From Candidatus Rokuibacteriota bacterium (GTDB lineage: Bacteria; Methylomirabilota; Methylomirabilia; Rokubacteriales; CSP1-6), in NCBI GenBank assembly GCA_003221635.1, contig QHSR01000019.1, positions 1-48,439 of the forward strand: a stretch of 48,439 nucleotides of DNA, read 5' to 3'. How positions within the stretch are numbered: the first letter of the stretch is position 1; every line of letters begins with the position of its first letter. Of the stretch, positions 32,492 to 42,226 are shown in pieces. A program made the position numbers and the translations under genes. The notes under the pieces were generated by a model. The model was given only the letters and a program-made list of their open reading frames with translations. It was not told where the DNA came from and made no database searches.

Positions 32492-32584
32492 CTCTACGAG
32501 CTTAGCGCTCGCCGATGCTCAAGACACAGGAAAGAAGTGTGGCCCAAGCGCGGTCTCATCGCCGCCACTCAGCCGTGGACTCGT

Positions 32585-34903
32585 CTAGACGAGGGATCGT
32601 CGCTCCAGCGCTGGCGGATCGTACGCGCGAATCGGCGGCAGCGGCTCCGTCCAGCGCTCGACTTCCACGAGAGCATGCTGGCCCGAGCAGCCCTGGGCGA
32701 GCTTCGAGGTGCCGCGGTCGAAGGTGAGCACGTTCGGGTTGCCGTGCACGCACATGGCGTCGAGGTCGGCTGGGTCGAGCGGGTCGTACCAAGCGCCGGT
32801 CGAGAGCTGCACCACGCGCGGGCGCACGGTGTCGGTGAGCACGGCGCCGGCGAGGCAGCTCCCGCGGTCGTTGAACACGCGCACCACGTCACCGCTGCGG
32901 ATGCCGCGCGCGGCGGCGTCGGCGGGGTGGATGCGGATCGGCTCGCGCCCTCGCACCTTGGTCGATTGGCTGAAGGCGCCGACGTCGAGCTGGCTGTGCA
33001 GGCGCGACGTCGGGTTGTTCGCGACGAGGTGGAGCGGGTAGCGCCGGGCGAGCGGCGCGCCGAGCCACTCGGTGGGCTCGAGCCAGGTCGGATGCCCCGG
33101 GCAGTCCGCGTAGCCGAACCCGTCGATGGTCGCCGAGAAGATTTCGATCTTGCCGCTCGGCGTGCCGAGGGGCGTGCGCTCGGGGTCGGCGCGGAACTGC
33201 TTGAACAGCACCAGGTCGTCGTCGACGCCGGGCACTTCGAGGAACCCGTTCGCCCAGAACTCATCGAACGGCGGCGCCGAGCCGCCGTCGTCCGCGACGC
33301 GAGAGCGCCAGGCGTCGTACAGGTGTCGTAGCCACGCGATCTCGCCTCGGCCTTCGCCGAAGCGCTCGTCGACACCGAGCGCGGCCGCGAGGTCGGCGAA
33401 GATCGCGAAGTCGCTCCGGGCCTCGCCCCAGGGCGCAACCGCCTGACGCATGGCGATCAGGCACGCGTCGTTCGGAGAGCCGCCGATGTCGTTTCGCTCG
33501 AGCGTCATTGATGCCGGCAGCACGATGTCGGCGTGCCGGGCCATGGGGGTCCAGAACGACTCGTGCACGACGATCGTCTGCGGCCGGGCCAGCGCGCGGC
33601 GCAAGCGCGCAAGATGCTGGTGATGGTGGAAAGGGTTTCCCCCGGCCCAGTAGACCAGACGAATCTCGGGATAGGTCAGCCGCTGGCCGTCGAAATCGAA
33701 CGGCTCGCCCGGCTGCAGCAGCATGTCCGCCAGCCGCGCGAAAGGAATGAAGGCGCCGACCGGGTTGCGCCCCTGCGGCAACGTGGGCGGGCTGACGCGC
33801 AGGGGCGCCCGGCCGACGTAGCCGAGCGAGCCATAGCCCTGGCCGAAGCCGCCGCCCGGGAGCCCGATCTGGCCGAGCATCGCCGCCAGCGTCACGGCGA
33901 GCCACGGCGCCTGCTCGCCGTGCTCGACGCGCTGGAGCGCGTAGTTCACGTTGATGAGGGTCCGCTTCGCGGCCATGCGCCGGGCCAGCGCGCGGATGCT
34001 CGCCGCGGGAATCTCGGACAGCCGCTCGGCCCACTCGGGCGTCTTCGGGCAAGCGTCCGTCCGACCGCGCAGATAGCTCTCGAAGCGGTCGAACCCGACC
34101 GTGTAGCGCTCGAGGAACGTGCGGTCGTGCAGGCGTTCGTGGACGAGCGTGTGCGCGAGCGCGAGCATGACGGCGACGTCGCTCCCCGGCACGATCGGGA
34201 GCCACTGGCCGCCGACGAATCCCGGCAGGTCGTCGCGCAGCGGGCTCACCAGCACGAACTCGGCGCCGCGCTCTCGCGCCGCGCGCAGGTGGTCGCGCGC
34301 CGGGTGTCGGCTGGCGCCGCCGGGGCTCACCATCGTGTTCTTGATCGGGATGCCGCCGAAGCAGACGAAAAGCTCCGTGTGCCGCTCGAGCACCGACCAG
34401 GCCGTCGCCCGGTCCAGGAACTCGCGCATCGACCCGACGACGCGCGGCATGATGACGGACTGGGCGCCGTTACTGTAGCTGTGCTCGCCGCGCACGTAGC
34501 CGCCGAGACAGTTGAGGAAGCGGTGGAGCTGGCTCTGCGCGTGGTGGAAGCGGCCCGCGCTGCTCCAGCCGTACGAGCCGCCGTAGACGCCCGGCCCCCC
34601 GTACTGATCGTAGACGCGCCGCAGCTCCCGGCCCAGCAGGCGCATGGCCACCGTCCAGCTGACCGGCACGAACGGCTCAGCGCCGCGGCGCTGGTCCGCG
34701 CCCGGGCCCCGGTCGAGCCAGCCGGCACGGATCATTGGCTGCGCGATCCGGGCCGGGTGCCGGAGGCTGTCGACGATGTTGCCGAGGAGCGGCGAGGGAT
34801 CGGGGTCGTGCCGATACGGGTGGATCGCGACGACCGTGCCATCCGCGACCTCGGCCTCGAAGGCGCCCCAGTGCGAAGAATGCGGCACGAGCTCGCGCGC
34901 CAT
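32585..34903 (-). CDS. Biotin sulfoxide reductase/DMSO reductase-family molybdoenzyme (BisC-like)
   Basis: A 772-residue bis-MGD molybdoenzyme. GGSYGWSSAGRFHHAQSQLH (109-128) places the molybdenum-ligand Ser at 115. The MGD-binding segments FGGIPIKNTM, YTVGFDRFESYLRG and NPFHHHQHLARL, and the C-terminal NPTSRLHSQLDVG follow in order. There is no twin-arginine signal and no N-terminal Cys [4Fe-4S] motif, which matches the cytoplasmic BisC/TorZ branch, reducing S- or N-oxides such as biotin or methionine sulfoxide. It is flanked by genes unrelated to molybdenum. Sulfoxide repair or N-oxide reduction is a reasonable guess; an N-oxide could come from the flavin oxygenases, but that is speculation. 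Confidence 0.9.
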   Translation of the reverse strand: MARELVPHSSHWGAFEAEVADGTVVAIHPYRHDPDPSPLLGNIVDSLRHPARIAQPMIRAGWLDRGPGADQRRGAEPFVPVSWTVAMRLLGRELRRVYDQYGGPGVYGGSYGWSSAGRFHHAQSQLHRFLNCLGGYVRGEHSYSNGAQSVIMPRVVGSMREFLDRATAWSVLERHTELFVCFGGIPIKNTMVSPGGASRHPARDHLRAARERGAEFVLVSPLRDDLPGFVGGQWLPIVPGSDVAVMLALAHTLVHERLHDRTFLERYTVGFDRFESYLRGRTDACPKTPEWAERLSEIPAASIRALARRMAAKRTLINVNYALQRVEHGEQAPWLAVTLAAMLGQIGLPGGGFGQGYGSLGYVGRAPLRVSPPTLPQGRNPVGAFIPFARLADMLLQPGEPFDFDGQRLTYPEIRLVYWAGGNPFHHHQHLARLRRALARPQTIVVHESFWTPMARHADIVLPASMTLERNDIGGSPNDACLIAMRQAVAPWGEARSDFAIFADLAAALGVDERFGEGRGEIAWLRHLYDAWRSRVADDGGSAPPFDEFWANGFLEVPGVDDDLVLFKQFRADPERTPLGTPSGKIEIFSATIDGFGYADCPGHPTWLEPTEWLGAPLARRYPLHLVANNPTSRLHSQLDVGAFSQSTKVRGREPIRIHPADAAARGIRSGDVVRVFNDRGSCLAGAVLTDTVRPRVVQLSTGAWYDPLDPADLDAMCVHGNPNVLTFDRGTSKLAQGCSGQHALVEVERWTEPLPPIRAYDPPALERRSLV

Positions 34904-34938
34904 ACGCGTCAGAATATCAAAACGAGGGGAGCAGAGGA

Positions 34939-35553
34939 CTAGAGGCGAACTGCCGAGGTGTCGCGGTTGAGCTTCCTCATGATGCGCTTTACGTACGCGC
35001 GCGTCTCACGATAGGGCGGGACTCCACGATGCTTGATGACCGCGACCTCGCCGGCGTTGTAGGCGGCGAGCACGAGCGGCAGGTTGTTCCCAAAGCGATC
35101 CATGAGGGCGCGAAGATGCCGGACGCCGGCCTCGATGTTCGCGCGCGGATCGAAGGGATCGTCGACACCCAGGGTTGCCGCGGTTGCCGGCATGAGCTGC
35201 ATGAGCCCCCGCGCGCCCCGGCGGGAAACGGCGCGCGGGTTGAACTCGGACTCGGCTTCGATGACCGCGGCGACGAGGTCCGCCGACACCCCGTAGCGGG
35301 CGGCGACCTCTCGGATGTGAGCGTCGATTCCGATCTCGGGCTCGGTGCCCGTATCGGCTGATGCGTTCTCGGCTCGCGCGCTCTCAGCGCGCAGTGCCGC
35401 ATGCTCGCTCGGCAGTGCCTCGCGCCCATCTGAGAGACAGGACAGCGTGTACCCCGTGATCGCTGTCAAAACCAGAACACCCAGACCGAGCAGATGGCGT
35501 TCGATGATCCGATCCTGGCCTTGGACCCTGGTGCCTCGCCCAACGTTTTCCAT
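34939..35553 (-). CDS. Membrane-anchored lytic transglycosylase (Slt-type)
   Basis: A 204-residue protein with one N-terminal hydrophobic segment (LLGLGVLVLTAITGYTL, about 21-37), probably a signal anchor or lipoprotein-like signal (TLSC at 36-39). The domain after a Ala/Glu-rich linker is a goose-lysozyme-like Slt fold: catalytic Glu101 in VIEAESEF, then SRRGARGLMQLMPATA (110-125), GVDDPFDPRANIEAGVRHL and AAYNAGE. It cleaves the MurNAc-GlcNAc bond with formation of 1,6-anhydro ends. ATG 35553 is chosen from the hydrophobic segment; the frame extends upstream through a degraded sensor gene. The region upstream (35554-35790) contains nothing I recognise. It may feed the recycling enzyme at 30512. 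Confidence 0.88.
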   Translation of the reverse strand: MENVGRGTRVQGQDRIIERHLLGLGVLVLTAITGYTLSCLSDGREALPSEHAALRAESARAENASADTGTEPEIGIDAHIREVAARYGVSADLVAAVIEAESEFNPRAVSRRGARGLMQLMPATAATLGVDDPFDPRANIEAGVRHLRALMDRFGNNLPLVLAAYNAGEVAVIKHRGVPPYRETRAYVKRIMRKLNRDTSAVRL

Positions 35554-35787
35554 GCCAGACCATAGGGGCAAATCCCATACCGAGTTTTGAATCTTCAAAT
35601 TGATCGGGAGCTTATGGTGCCCTTGGCCAGGATCGGGCCGGTCAATCACTGGCCGAAAAGGCCCCGATCGGACCACCATTTCCGGAAAGTGGTCAGGACT
35701 CACAACGGCCTGGAGGGCAGTGACCTCATTCGCGCGAGCTTCCCTGCGTTCCCTTGCCAGAGTCGGGAGGCCGCGGCGCGCGTCACT

Positions 35788-36208
35788 CCGACTTGAGCGA
35801 CACGACGAACGGCACCTGCGGAGGCTCGCCGGCGGCAGCGCTCCGATCCGCTGGCGCTGGTTCGCGAGGACGGAGCGCGTGGTCTCTTGAGCCGAGGTCG
35901 CCGCCGCCGTCTTCAGCGCGAAGTCGCCCGAGAGCAGCCGGGTGGCGGCGACCAGCTGCTTGGCTACGCGATTCGAGCTGACGCAGGAACAGGGTGCCGG
36001 CGAGCCGCAGCTCCTCGTTGATCTCGTCGCGCGCTCGCGCGTACGGCGACCGCGACCACCGAGGAAGCACGTGGCCAGGATGACGGCGAACAGCCCGACG
36101 AAGACCGCCACGAGCCGGCCGCGGAAGCTCCGGAAGTTGGCAAAATAAGAGCCCGGACGGGGAGGAAACGTGCCACACTGTGCGGGTCTGGCCCCGGTGT
36201 CGGTTCAT
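35788..36208 (-). pseudogene. Decayed N-terminus of a Cache-domain membrane sensor
   Basis: Alternating frames spell an N-terminal transmembrane segment and the start of a periplasmic Cache-type sensor: FANFRSFRGRLVAVFVGLFA, then (other frame) ARDEINEELRLAGTLFLRQL, then KQLVAATRLLSGDFALKTAA, then FVVSLKSE before a stop near 35789. At least three frame changes occur within 420 bases and everything after the first part of the sensor (the catalytic or signalling domain) is gone. An ATG at 36208 has GGAGGAGG upstream, so this was once a gene. Its output domain is unknown. It lies head-to-head with the RRM gene. Confidence 0.55.
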
Positions 36209-36301
36209 CGCGGACCTCCTCCTACCAGACCACGACTTGGCGCCGTCTTCCGCGTACCAGGGAGTGCCGTCAACTGCGGGAGATCGATTCAGAGGTGCGC
36301 C

Positions 36302-36616
36302 ATGGCACAGAAGCTCTTCATCGGCGGTCTGGCCTTCTCTACGTCTAACGAGCGGCTGCGCGAGGTCTTCGCCCAGGTCGGCGCCGTCGAGTCGGCCGCG
36401 GTCGTCATGGACCGTGACACCGGGCGCTCGCGCGGATTCGGCTTCGTGGAGATGGCGACGGCCGAGGAGGCCGATGCGGCCGTCAAGAAGTTCAACGGCC
36501 AGGAACTCGACGGGCGCACGCTGAAGGTCGAGATCGCCAAGCCCGCGGGCCTGGGCGGCGGCGCTCGAAGCGGCGGCGGATCGCGGAGCGGCGGATTCAG
36601 TCGGAGCCGCTGGTAG
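36302..36616 (+). CDS. RRM-domain RNA-binding protein
   Basis: A 104-residue protein with one RNA-recognition motif: RNP2 is LFIGGL (5-10) and RNP1 is RGFGFVEM (44-51). A Gly/Ser/Arg-rich tail (GGGARSGGGSRSGGF) follows. Such small single-RRM proteins are known in cyanobacteria and other bacteria, often cold-induced, and bind single-stranded RNA in the cytoplasm. Start ATG 36302 is likely; AGAGGTG lies just upstream. It is followed by a 71-residue unknown and rpsU in the same direction, suggesting a translation-related transcription unit. Confidence 0.93.
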   Translation: MAQKLFIGGLAFSTSNERLREVFAQVGAVESAAVVMDRDTGRSRGFGFVEMATAEEADAAVKKFNGQELDGRTLKVEIAKPAGLGGGARSGGGSRSGGFSRSRW

Positions 36617-36629
36617 GCGCGAGCACCCC

Positions 36630-36845
36630 ATGCAAGTCGCAGCGTTCTCGACCCCGCAGGATCCCCGCTGGCGCTGGCGCATCGTCAACTACGCGGGCGA
36701 GCTCGTCGAGGAGTCACACGACACCTTCCCGACGATCGCCGGCGCGCTGGAGCAAGGATCGAAGCGGCTCCGGGTGATGGACGTCGTGGACACCTCGGTA
36801 CCGTTCCATCCCCATCGATCGACTCGACACCTGAGGGTTCCCTAA
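36630..36845 (+). CDS. Small conserved-looking protein of unknown function
   Basis: A 71-residue protein between an RRM protein and S21. RWRWRIVNYAGELVEESHDT is a compact motif with alternating aromatic and charged residues that suggests a small beta-strand domain. I do not recognise the family. The ATG lies 13 bases after the RRM stop codon, with GAGCACC upstream as only a weak ribosome site. Its stop (TAA) is directly followed by the GTG of rpsU. Role unknown; cotranscription with rpsU suggests a link to RNA or translation. Confidence 0.6.
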   Translation: MQVAAFSTPQDPRWRWRIVNYAGELVEESHDTFPTIAGALEQGSKRLRVMDVVDTSVPFHPHRSTRHLRVP

Positions 36846-37067
36846 GTGAAGGGGGCTCTCGGACTGAAGATCGAGGTCTTCGACAACCAGATCGAAGGCG
36901 CCCTGAAGGCCCTGAAGAAGCAGATGCTCAAGGAAGGCCTCTTTCAGGAGATGAAGCGGCGCGCCCACTACGAGAAGCCGTCGGTCAAGAAGAAGCGCAA
37001 GGCGGCTCAGGCGCGAAAGAAGCGGCGCAAGGCCCTCAAGCGGATGCAGCAGAACGAGTTCGACTGA
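36846..37067 (+). CDS. rpsU: 30S ribosomal protein S21
   Basis: A 73-residue basic protein with the S21 core: EGALKALKKQMLKEGLFQEM (residues 17-36), then KRRAHYEKPSVKKKRKAAQA (37-56), where HYEKPS is the diagnostic motif. The GTG at 36846 follows the TAA of the upstream gene with no spacer; GAGGG (about 36832) is the ribosome site. S21 binds the 30S platform and helps initiation. A tail of Lys/Arg residues extends it slightly beyond usual length. A strong hairpin follows at 37072. Confidence 0.92.
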   Translation: MKGALGLKIEVFDNQIEGALKALKKQMLKEGLFQEMKRRAHYEKPSVKKKRKAAQARKKRRKALKRMQQNEFD

Positions 37068-37071
37068 GCGC

Positions 37072-37100
37072 GCGGCCGGCCCAGATCGATGGCCGGCCGC
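37072..37100 (+). terminator. Terminator-like hairpin after rpsU
   Basis: A perfect 10-base-pair inverted repeat (GCGGCCGGCC at 37072-37081 and GGCCGGCCGC at 37091-37100) with a 9-base loop begins 4 bases after the rpsU stop. It is followed by GTATTGACC, which is not a true T-tract, so termination may be partial. Confidence 0.6.
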
Positions 37101-37142
37101 GTATTGACCCGCCCGCGCTCCTTCGGCTAGCGTCGTCGCCAC

Positions 37143-38219
37143 ATGCGGATCATCGCGCATGTGGACATGGACGCCTACTACGCGTCGGTCGAGGCGCGCT
37201 ACAACCCCGCCCTGCGTGACAAGCCCGTCGTGGTTGGCGCCGACCCCAAGGAGGGCCACGGCCGCGGCGTCGTAGAGGCCGCCAGCTACGCCGCCCGGCG
37301 CTACGGCATCCGCTCGGCCATGCCCATCTCGCGGGCCTGGAAGCTGGCCGAGGCCGCCCGCCGCCAGGGTGAGCCCGAGGTCGTCTTCGTCCACGGCAAT
37401 CGCAAGCTCTACTCGGAAGTCTCCGAGCGGGTCATGGCGATCCTGGCGGCTGGTGGGGACGCCTTCGAGGAGGCGAGCATCGACGAGGCATATCTCGATC
37501 TTTCATCTCTCGCAAGCTTCGAGGCGGCGGTGGATCGCGCGCGGACGCTCAAGCGCGAGATCGCCGAGCGCGAGGGGCTCACGTGCTCGGTCGGCCTCGG
37601 GCCCAACAAGCTCGTCGCGAAGATCGCGTCTGATTTCAAGAAGCCCGACGGCATGACGGTCGTCGCCCCCGAGGACGTCCAGGCCTTCCTCGATCCGATG
37701 GGTATCCGCGTCATCCCTGGCATCGGCCCCAAGACGGAGGCCGAACTTCACGAGCGAGGCATTCGCACCGTCCGCGACCTGCGCGCGCTCGAGCGTGCCC
37801 AGCTCGCCGACTGGTTCGGCCGCTGGGGCGAGGATCTCCACGCCAAGGCACGCGGCCTCTCCGACAGTCCGGTCTCGAACGAGTGGGAGCCGAAGTCCGT
37901 TGGCGAGCAGGAGACCTTCGAGGTGAACACGCTGGACGCCCCCTTCATTCTCGAGCGCGTGCGCGCGCTCGCGGGGGAGGTCTTCACGCGTTTGCGGCGC
38001 CAGGGCTTCCGCGCCTGTCGCACCGTCACCATCACCGTCCGCTTCGCGCACTTCCGCACGTTGACCCGGTCGCACACATCGCGAGAGGAGATGACGAGCG
38101 AGGAAGCCTTGCATACGGGCGCCGTTCGGCTCTTCGTGCCGTTTCTCGACCAGCGCGAGAATCCACGGGGGACGAAGATTCGGCTGATCGGGGTGAGGGC
38201 GGAGAAACTGCTGCGGTGA
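37143..38219 (+). CDS. dinB: DNA polymerase IV
   Basis: A 358-residue Y-family polymerase. DMD (residues 8-10) and SIDEAYLD (112-119) carry the catalytic carboxylates (Asp8, Asp114, Glu115); Tyr13 in DAYYASVE is the steric gate. The palm contains LTCSVGLGPNKLVAKIASDF, and PGIGPKTEAELHERGIRTV is the helix-hairpin-helix thumb segment. The little-finger domain follows. No C-terminal clamp-binding motif in canonical form is obvious. The protein copies damaged DNA at low fidelity. ATG 37143 directly follows a 75-base intergenic stretch with the rpsU hairpin; no LexA box is evident. Confidence 0.94.
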   Translation: MRIIAHVDMDAYYASVEARYNPALRDKPVVVGADPKEGHGRGVVEAASYAARRYGIRSAMPISRAWKLAEAARRQGEPEVVFVHGNRKLYSEVSERVMAILAAGGDAFEEASIDEAYLDLSSLASFEAAVDRARTLKREIAEREGLTCSVGLGPNKLVAKIASDFKKPDGMTVVAPEDVQAFLDPMGIRVIPGIGPKTEAELHERGIRTVRDLRALERAQLADWFGRWGEDLHAKARGLSDSPVSNEWEPKSVGEQETFEVNTLDAPFILERVRALAGEVFTRLRRQGFRACRTVTITVRFAHFRTLTRSHTSREEMTSEEALHTGAVRLFVPFLDQRENPRGTKIRLIGVRAEKLLR

Positions 38220-38233
38220 GGCGCCCGGATGGG

Positions 38234-39046
38234 CTACAGACCCATCAGCGCCTGCCAGGTAGCGACCCGGCGGCCGTGCCACGTCGGTCCCTCACGGACG
38301 AACGTCCACTCCGGGTTCTTGGCAACGTCGCGCAGGCTCGCGCAGACGCGATGGAAGGTCGCGACGTCGCCGTCGGCACACTCGAAGTACGTGACGAAGT
38401 CGTAGCTCCCCTCGGGTGCGGGCTCGATCGGGTACTTGTAAGTACGCCGGAGTAGACAGGAGATGCCGGCCGCGGCCGCGAGCGCGTGTCCCTCGCTCGT
38501 CATGCGGCCGGCGTCGTCGTACCGGGACAGGAAGTAGGTATGGCGCTCCATCCAGTCCTTGGCCCACCACGCGGCCGTCTTGCTCAGGGGAACGAGGAAA
38601 GCGTTCGGCATGGCGGCCCCGGGCTGCTGCGCGACCGCGTGCGCATAGGCGAAGTTGTTCATCGCCGCGCCGGTGTACACCCTGGGCCGGACGACGCCAC
38701 CCAGGACGCGGACGCGGGCCAGGGGGCCGAGCACGCGGGTCGCCTCGACGCAGAAATCGCGCACGGGCTCCGCCTTCGGCGAGGCGACGTGCACGATCGC
38801 GTCGGCGTGGAGCAGATCGTCATCGGCGATGTCGGCGGGCGTCGCGCCGATCCGACGGAGGAAGGCGATCGATTCGGACGGCGCCGCCGGTCGCGGGCCG
38901 AACTCGTTCTCCAGACCGAGCTTCTCCGCGAGCGCGGGAATGGCGACGGCGGCGAGGGCTCGGGCGTCGGCGCCGTTCGCGAGCCGCAGGCAGACGTACG
39001 CTCCGTGCCGGATGATCTCACCGGCGAGGACCGAATTGTCGAGCAT
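38234..39046 (-). CDS. Protein of unknown function with a chlorite-dismutase-like C-terminal region
   Basis: A 270-residue cytoplasmic protein. I do not recognise the N-terminal half. The C-terminal third (YDFVTYFECADGDVATFHRV, then FVREGPTWHGRRVATW) resembles the ferredoxin-like fold of chlorite-dismutase-like proteins, with a YFE strand followed by a GP-x-x-x-GRR closing motif; that resemblance is my inference and weak. A heme-ligand histidine cannot be fixed. ATG 39046 gives the most sensible start, with GGAGAAACGCC upstream; an Arg-rich extension to 39175 is not coding. It runs convergent with dinB, 14 bases apart. Confidence 0.65.
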   Translation of the reverse strand: MLDNSVLAGEIIRHGAYVCLRLANGADARALAAVAIPALAEKLGLENEFGPRPAAPSESIAFLRRIGATPADIADDDLLHADAIVHVASPKAEPVRDFCVEATRVLGPLARVRVLGGVVRPRVYTGAAMNNFAYAHAVAQQPGAAMPNAFLVPLSKTAAWWAKDWMERHTYFLSRYDDAGRMTSEGHALAAAAGISCLLRRTYKYPIEPAPEGSYDFVTYFECADGDVATFHRVCASLRDVAKNPEWTFVREGPTWHGRRVATWQALMGL

Positions 39047-39243
39047 GGCGTTTCTCCTTGATGTCTCGTCGCGCCTCGGCCGGCGGGACCCAGCCCCGCG
39101 GCGGCCTGCCGCACAACGGTCCGGCCCGACGACACGGCCGATCGCCGGCGGTGAAGGGCCCACGGGTCCCATCATAGGGCGCGTTCCGCGTGGTGCGTGG
39201 CCGAGGGGTTCTGTGCCGAGGATCCGGGTTACACTACGTCTCG

Positions 39244-39549
39244 ATGCCCTCCGACGGTCCCAAGAGCGCGTACGAGCTGGCGATGGAGCGCCTCCGGCAG
39301 AAGGATCGTGAGGCCGGGCTCGAGGAGCGTCCGCTCAGCGACCAGCAGAAGGCGGCGATCGCCGAGGCGCGGCAGGTCTATCAGGCGAGAATGGCCGAGC
39401 GCGAGATCCTGCACCGGGACGCACTGCACAAGGCCCAGAGCCGGGAGGAGGTCGGGAAGCTCGAGAGCGAGCTGGCGATCGACCGCGACCGCCTGGCGAG
39501 CGATCGGGACCGCAAGATCGCCGAGATCAAGCAGCAGTCAGCGAAGTAG
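39244..39549 (+). CDS. Small coiled-coil protein of unknown function
   Basis: A 101-residue, charged, almost entirely helical protein. Heptad-like spacing is visible in REILHRDALHKAQSREEVG and ELAIDRDRLASDRDRKIAEI, which predicts coiled coil. There is no hydrophobic segment and no catalytic motif. ATG 39244 begins MPSDGPKSAYELAMERLRQK, a compact start after a poor ribosome site; the 18 codons upstream seem non-coding. Its stop is 14 bases from the convergent unknown gene. Family unknown. Confidence 0.65.
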   Translation: MPSDGPKSAYELAMERLRQKDREAGLEERPLSDQQKAAIAEARQVYQARMAEREILHRDALHKAQSREEVGKLESELAIDRDRLASDRDRKIAEIKQQSAK

Positions 39550-39563
39550 TCGATCTCCGGCGC

Positions 39564-41126
39564 TCAGCGCCCGTCCAGCCCCATCGCCTCCGCGAAGCGC
39601 CGATACGCCTCCAGGGGATCGCCGTACTTCCGATGTCCCGCCGTGTGCTGGGCGCTCGCCAAGAGCAGCCGATCGCGGTCGTGCGCCTTGGTGTGGAGGT
39701 AGTCCTCGAGCGTGCAGAGCCCGAGCTCCTGGTTGTGCGGGTCGTTCCCGAGCTTGCACGCGGCGGTGGCGAGGGTCCGCACCAGCGGCGCGCGCTCGTA
39801 GCCACCCTTCAGGTACGCGGCGGTCAGGTCCACCGACTCCTCGGCGCGGAGGGCGAGGAGCGCCTGCTCCAGCTTCTCGAGGAGCTGGCGCGACGACCAT
39901 GCTTCTGAGCCCGCCGGCGGCGCGATAGTCCGCCGGCCGTTGCCCGGCGTGTTGGCCTGGTGCTCGGAGCCGCGGTTGATGAAGAGCGCGGCCACGAAGA
40001 GGAGCTTCAGGCGGTGCGGGTGCTCGAAGGTGTCGTAGAACCAGCCGACGGTGTTGCAGTACTCGTAGCCGTGCTGCGCCATCGAGTAGTTGTTCGGCTC
40101 GCCCGTCTCGAGAATGACCTGCGCCGCGGCGATCTGGATGGCGTCGAGGATGCTGCGCGCGCTGCGCCCGGCCTTGAGGAGCGCCACCAGCGCCTCGATG
40201 ACCGAAAACTCGCGCTGGCGCGTGACGACGTCGACCAGCATCGCCTCTTCGGCCGGCGTGAGCGGCGTGTCCTGGCGGAGCAGCTCCTGGTCGCGGCCGT
40301 CGAGCACGTTCTGGACGATGTTGCAGCCCATCTCGTAGCTGGAATACCAGCGCGGGCCGACCGCGATGTCGGGCACGCCGGCGTAGAGCACGTGGTGGGC
40401 CTGGTCCCAGCCGATCGCCTCGCCGAGCTCGACGGTGGCGCGCGCGCGATAGCCCTTGTGGCCGGTCGTGTACGAACGGTTGTGCCACATGCGGTCCTGC
40501 ACGTCGATGAGGCCGGCGAACGCGAGGTGCGCCAGGACGTGCCGCCGGTTCGGCACGTCCTGCATGAGGCCGAGGAAGACGCGGTACGACGGCAGCACGT
40601 CGCCGCGTTGCACGAGCGTGAGCCAGTGGTTGAGGCGCTCGCGCAGCGTGCCCTCGACGTGGAGCGGTTCCTGGTCCGGCCAGTGCTGCTCGGGCATCGG
40701 CGGCGTCGTGTTCACCGTGATGTCGTAGAGACGTGTGTAGTGGCCCGGGGCCTTGCCGATCAGCTGATTCCACGGATCGAGCCCGGTGGGCATGTACCAG
40801 ACGGTCTGGGCCATCGGCAGCCAGGAGAGCTCGGGCCGGATCATCGACGCGAGCGGCAGGCCGACCCGCTCGCTCAAGAAGCAATGGTCATTGTTCACGA
40901 ACTTCACGATCCCGTCGTCGAGCCGCTGGTGGTAGGGGACGTGCGTGTACGGCGCGTGGATGCGCACGGTCTCGCGCGTGATCTCGGTGACGGGCCGGCC
41001 CTGCTTCATGAGCCGGTAGAGCACGTCACTGGCGCCCGTCTGGTCGTGCGCGAGGATGCGCTCTTCCAGGCGCGCGTATTCGGCGGTGGGCACCGACTCG
41101 TTCAGAACCGCGGCCGTCGTCGCCAT
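39564..41126 (-). CDS. 520-residue protein of unknown function
   Basis: A long soluble protein that I cannot place in a family. It has no signal peptide, no transmembrane segment and no nucleotide-binding loop. Conserved-looking, His/Trp/Tyr-rich blocks include HAPYTHVPYHQRLDDGI (about 57-73), NDHCFLSERVG, MWHNRSYTTGHKGYRARATV (about 214-233), HHVLYAGVPDIAVGPRWYSS and NNYSMAQHGYEYCNTVGWFY. Several His pairs within helices suggest a metal or cofactor site. It starts ATG 41126, 39 bases after the stop of the FMN-dependent 2-hydroxyacid oxidase, so the two are likely coexpressed. A role in oxidising or processing a 2-hydroxy acid is speculation. Confidence 0.75.
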   Translation of the reverse strand: MATTAAVLNESVPTAEYARLEERILAHDQTGASDVLYRLMKQGRPVTEITRETVRIHAPYTHVPYHQRLDDGIVKFVNNDHCFLSERVGLPLASMIRPELSWLPMAQTVWYMPTGLDPWNQLIGKAPGHYTRLYDITVNTTPPMPEQHWPDQEPLHVEGTLRERLNHWLTLVQRGDVLPSYRVFLGLMQDVPNRRHVLAHLAFAGLIDVQDRMWHNRSYTTGHKGYRARATVELGEAIGWDQAHHVLYAGVPDIAVGPRWYSSYEMGCNIVQNVLDGRDQELLRQDTPLTPAEEAMLVDVVTRQREFSVIEALVALLKAGRSARSILDAIQIAAAQVILETGEPNNYSMAQHGYEYCNTVGWFYDTFEHPHRLKLLFVAALFINRGSEHQANTPGNGRRTIAPPAGSEAWSSRQLLEKLEQALLALRAEESVDLTAAYLKGGYERAPLVRTLATAACKLGNDPHNQELGLCTLEDYLHTKAHDRDRLLLASAQHTAGHRKYGDPLEAYRRFAEAMGLDGR

Positions 41127-41165
41127 GGACTCCTCAGGCCTTCTTCACGACCTTCTTGTGCACCT

Positions 41166-42218
<1,053 letters not shown>

Positions 42219-42226
42219 GGCGCAGT

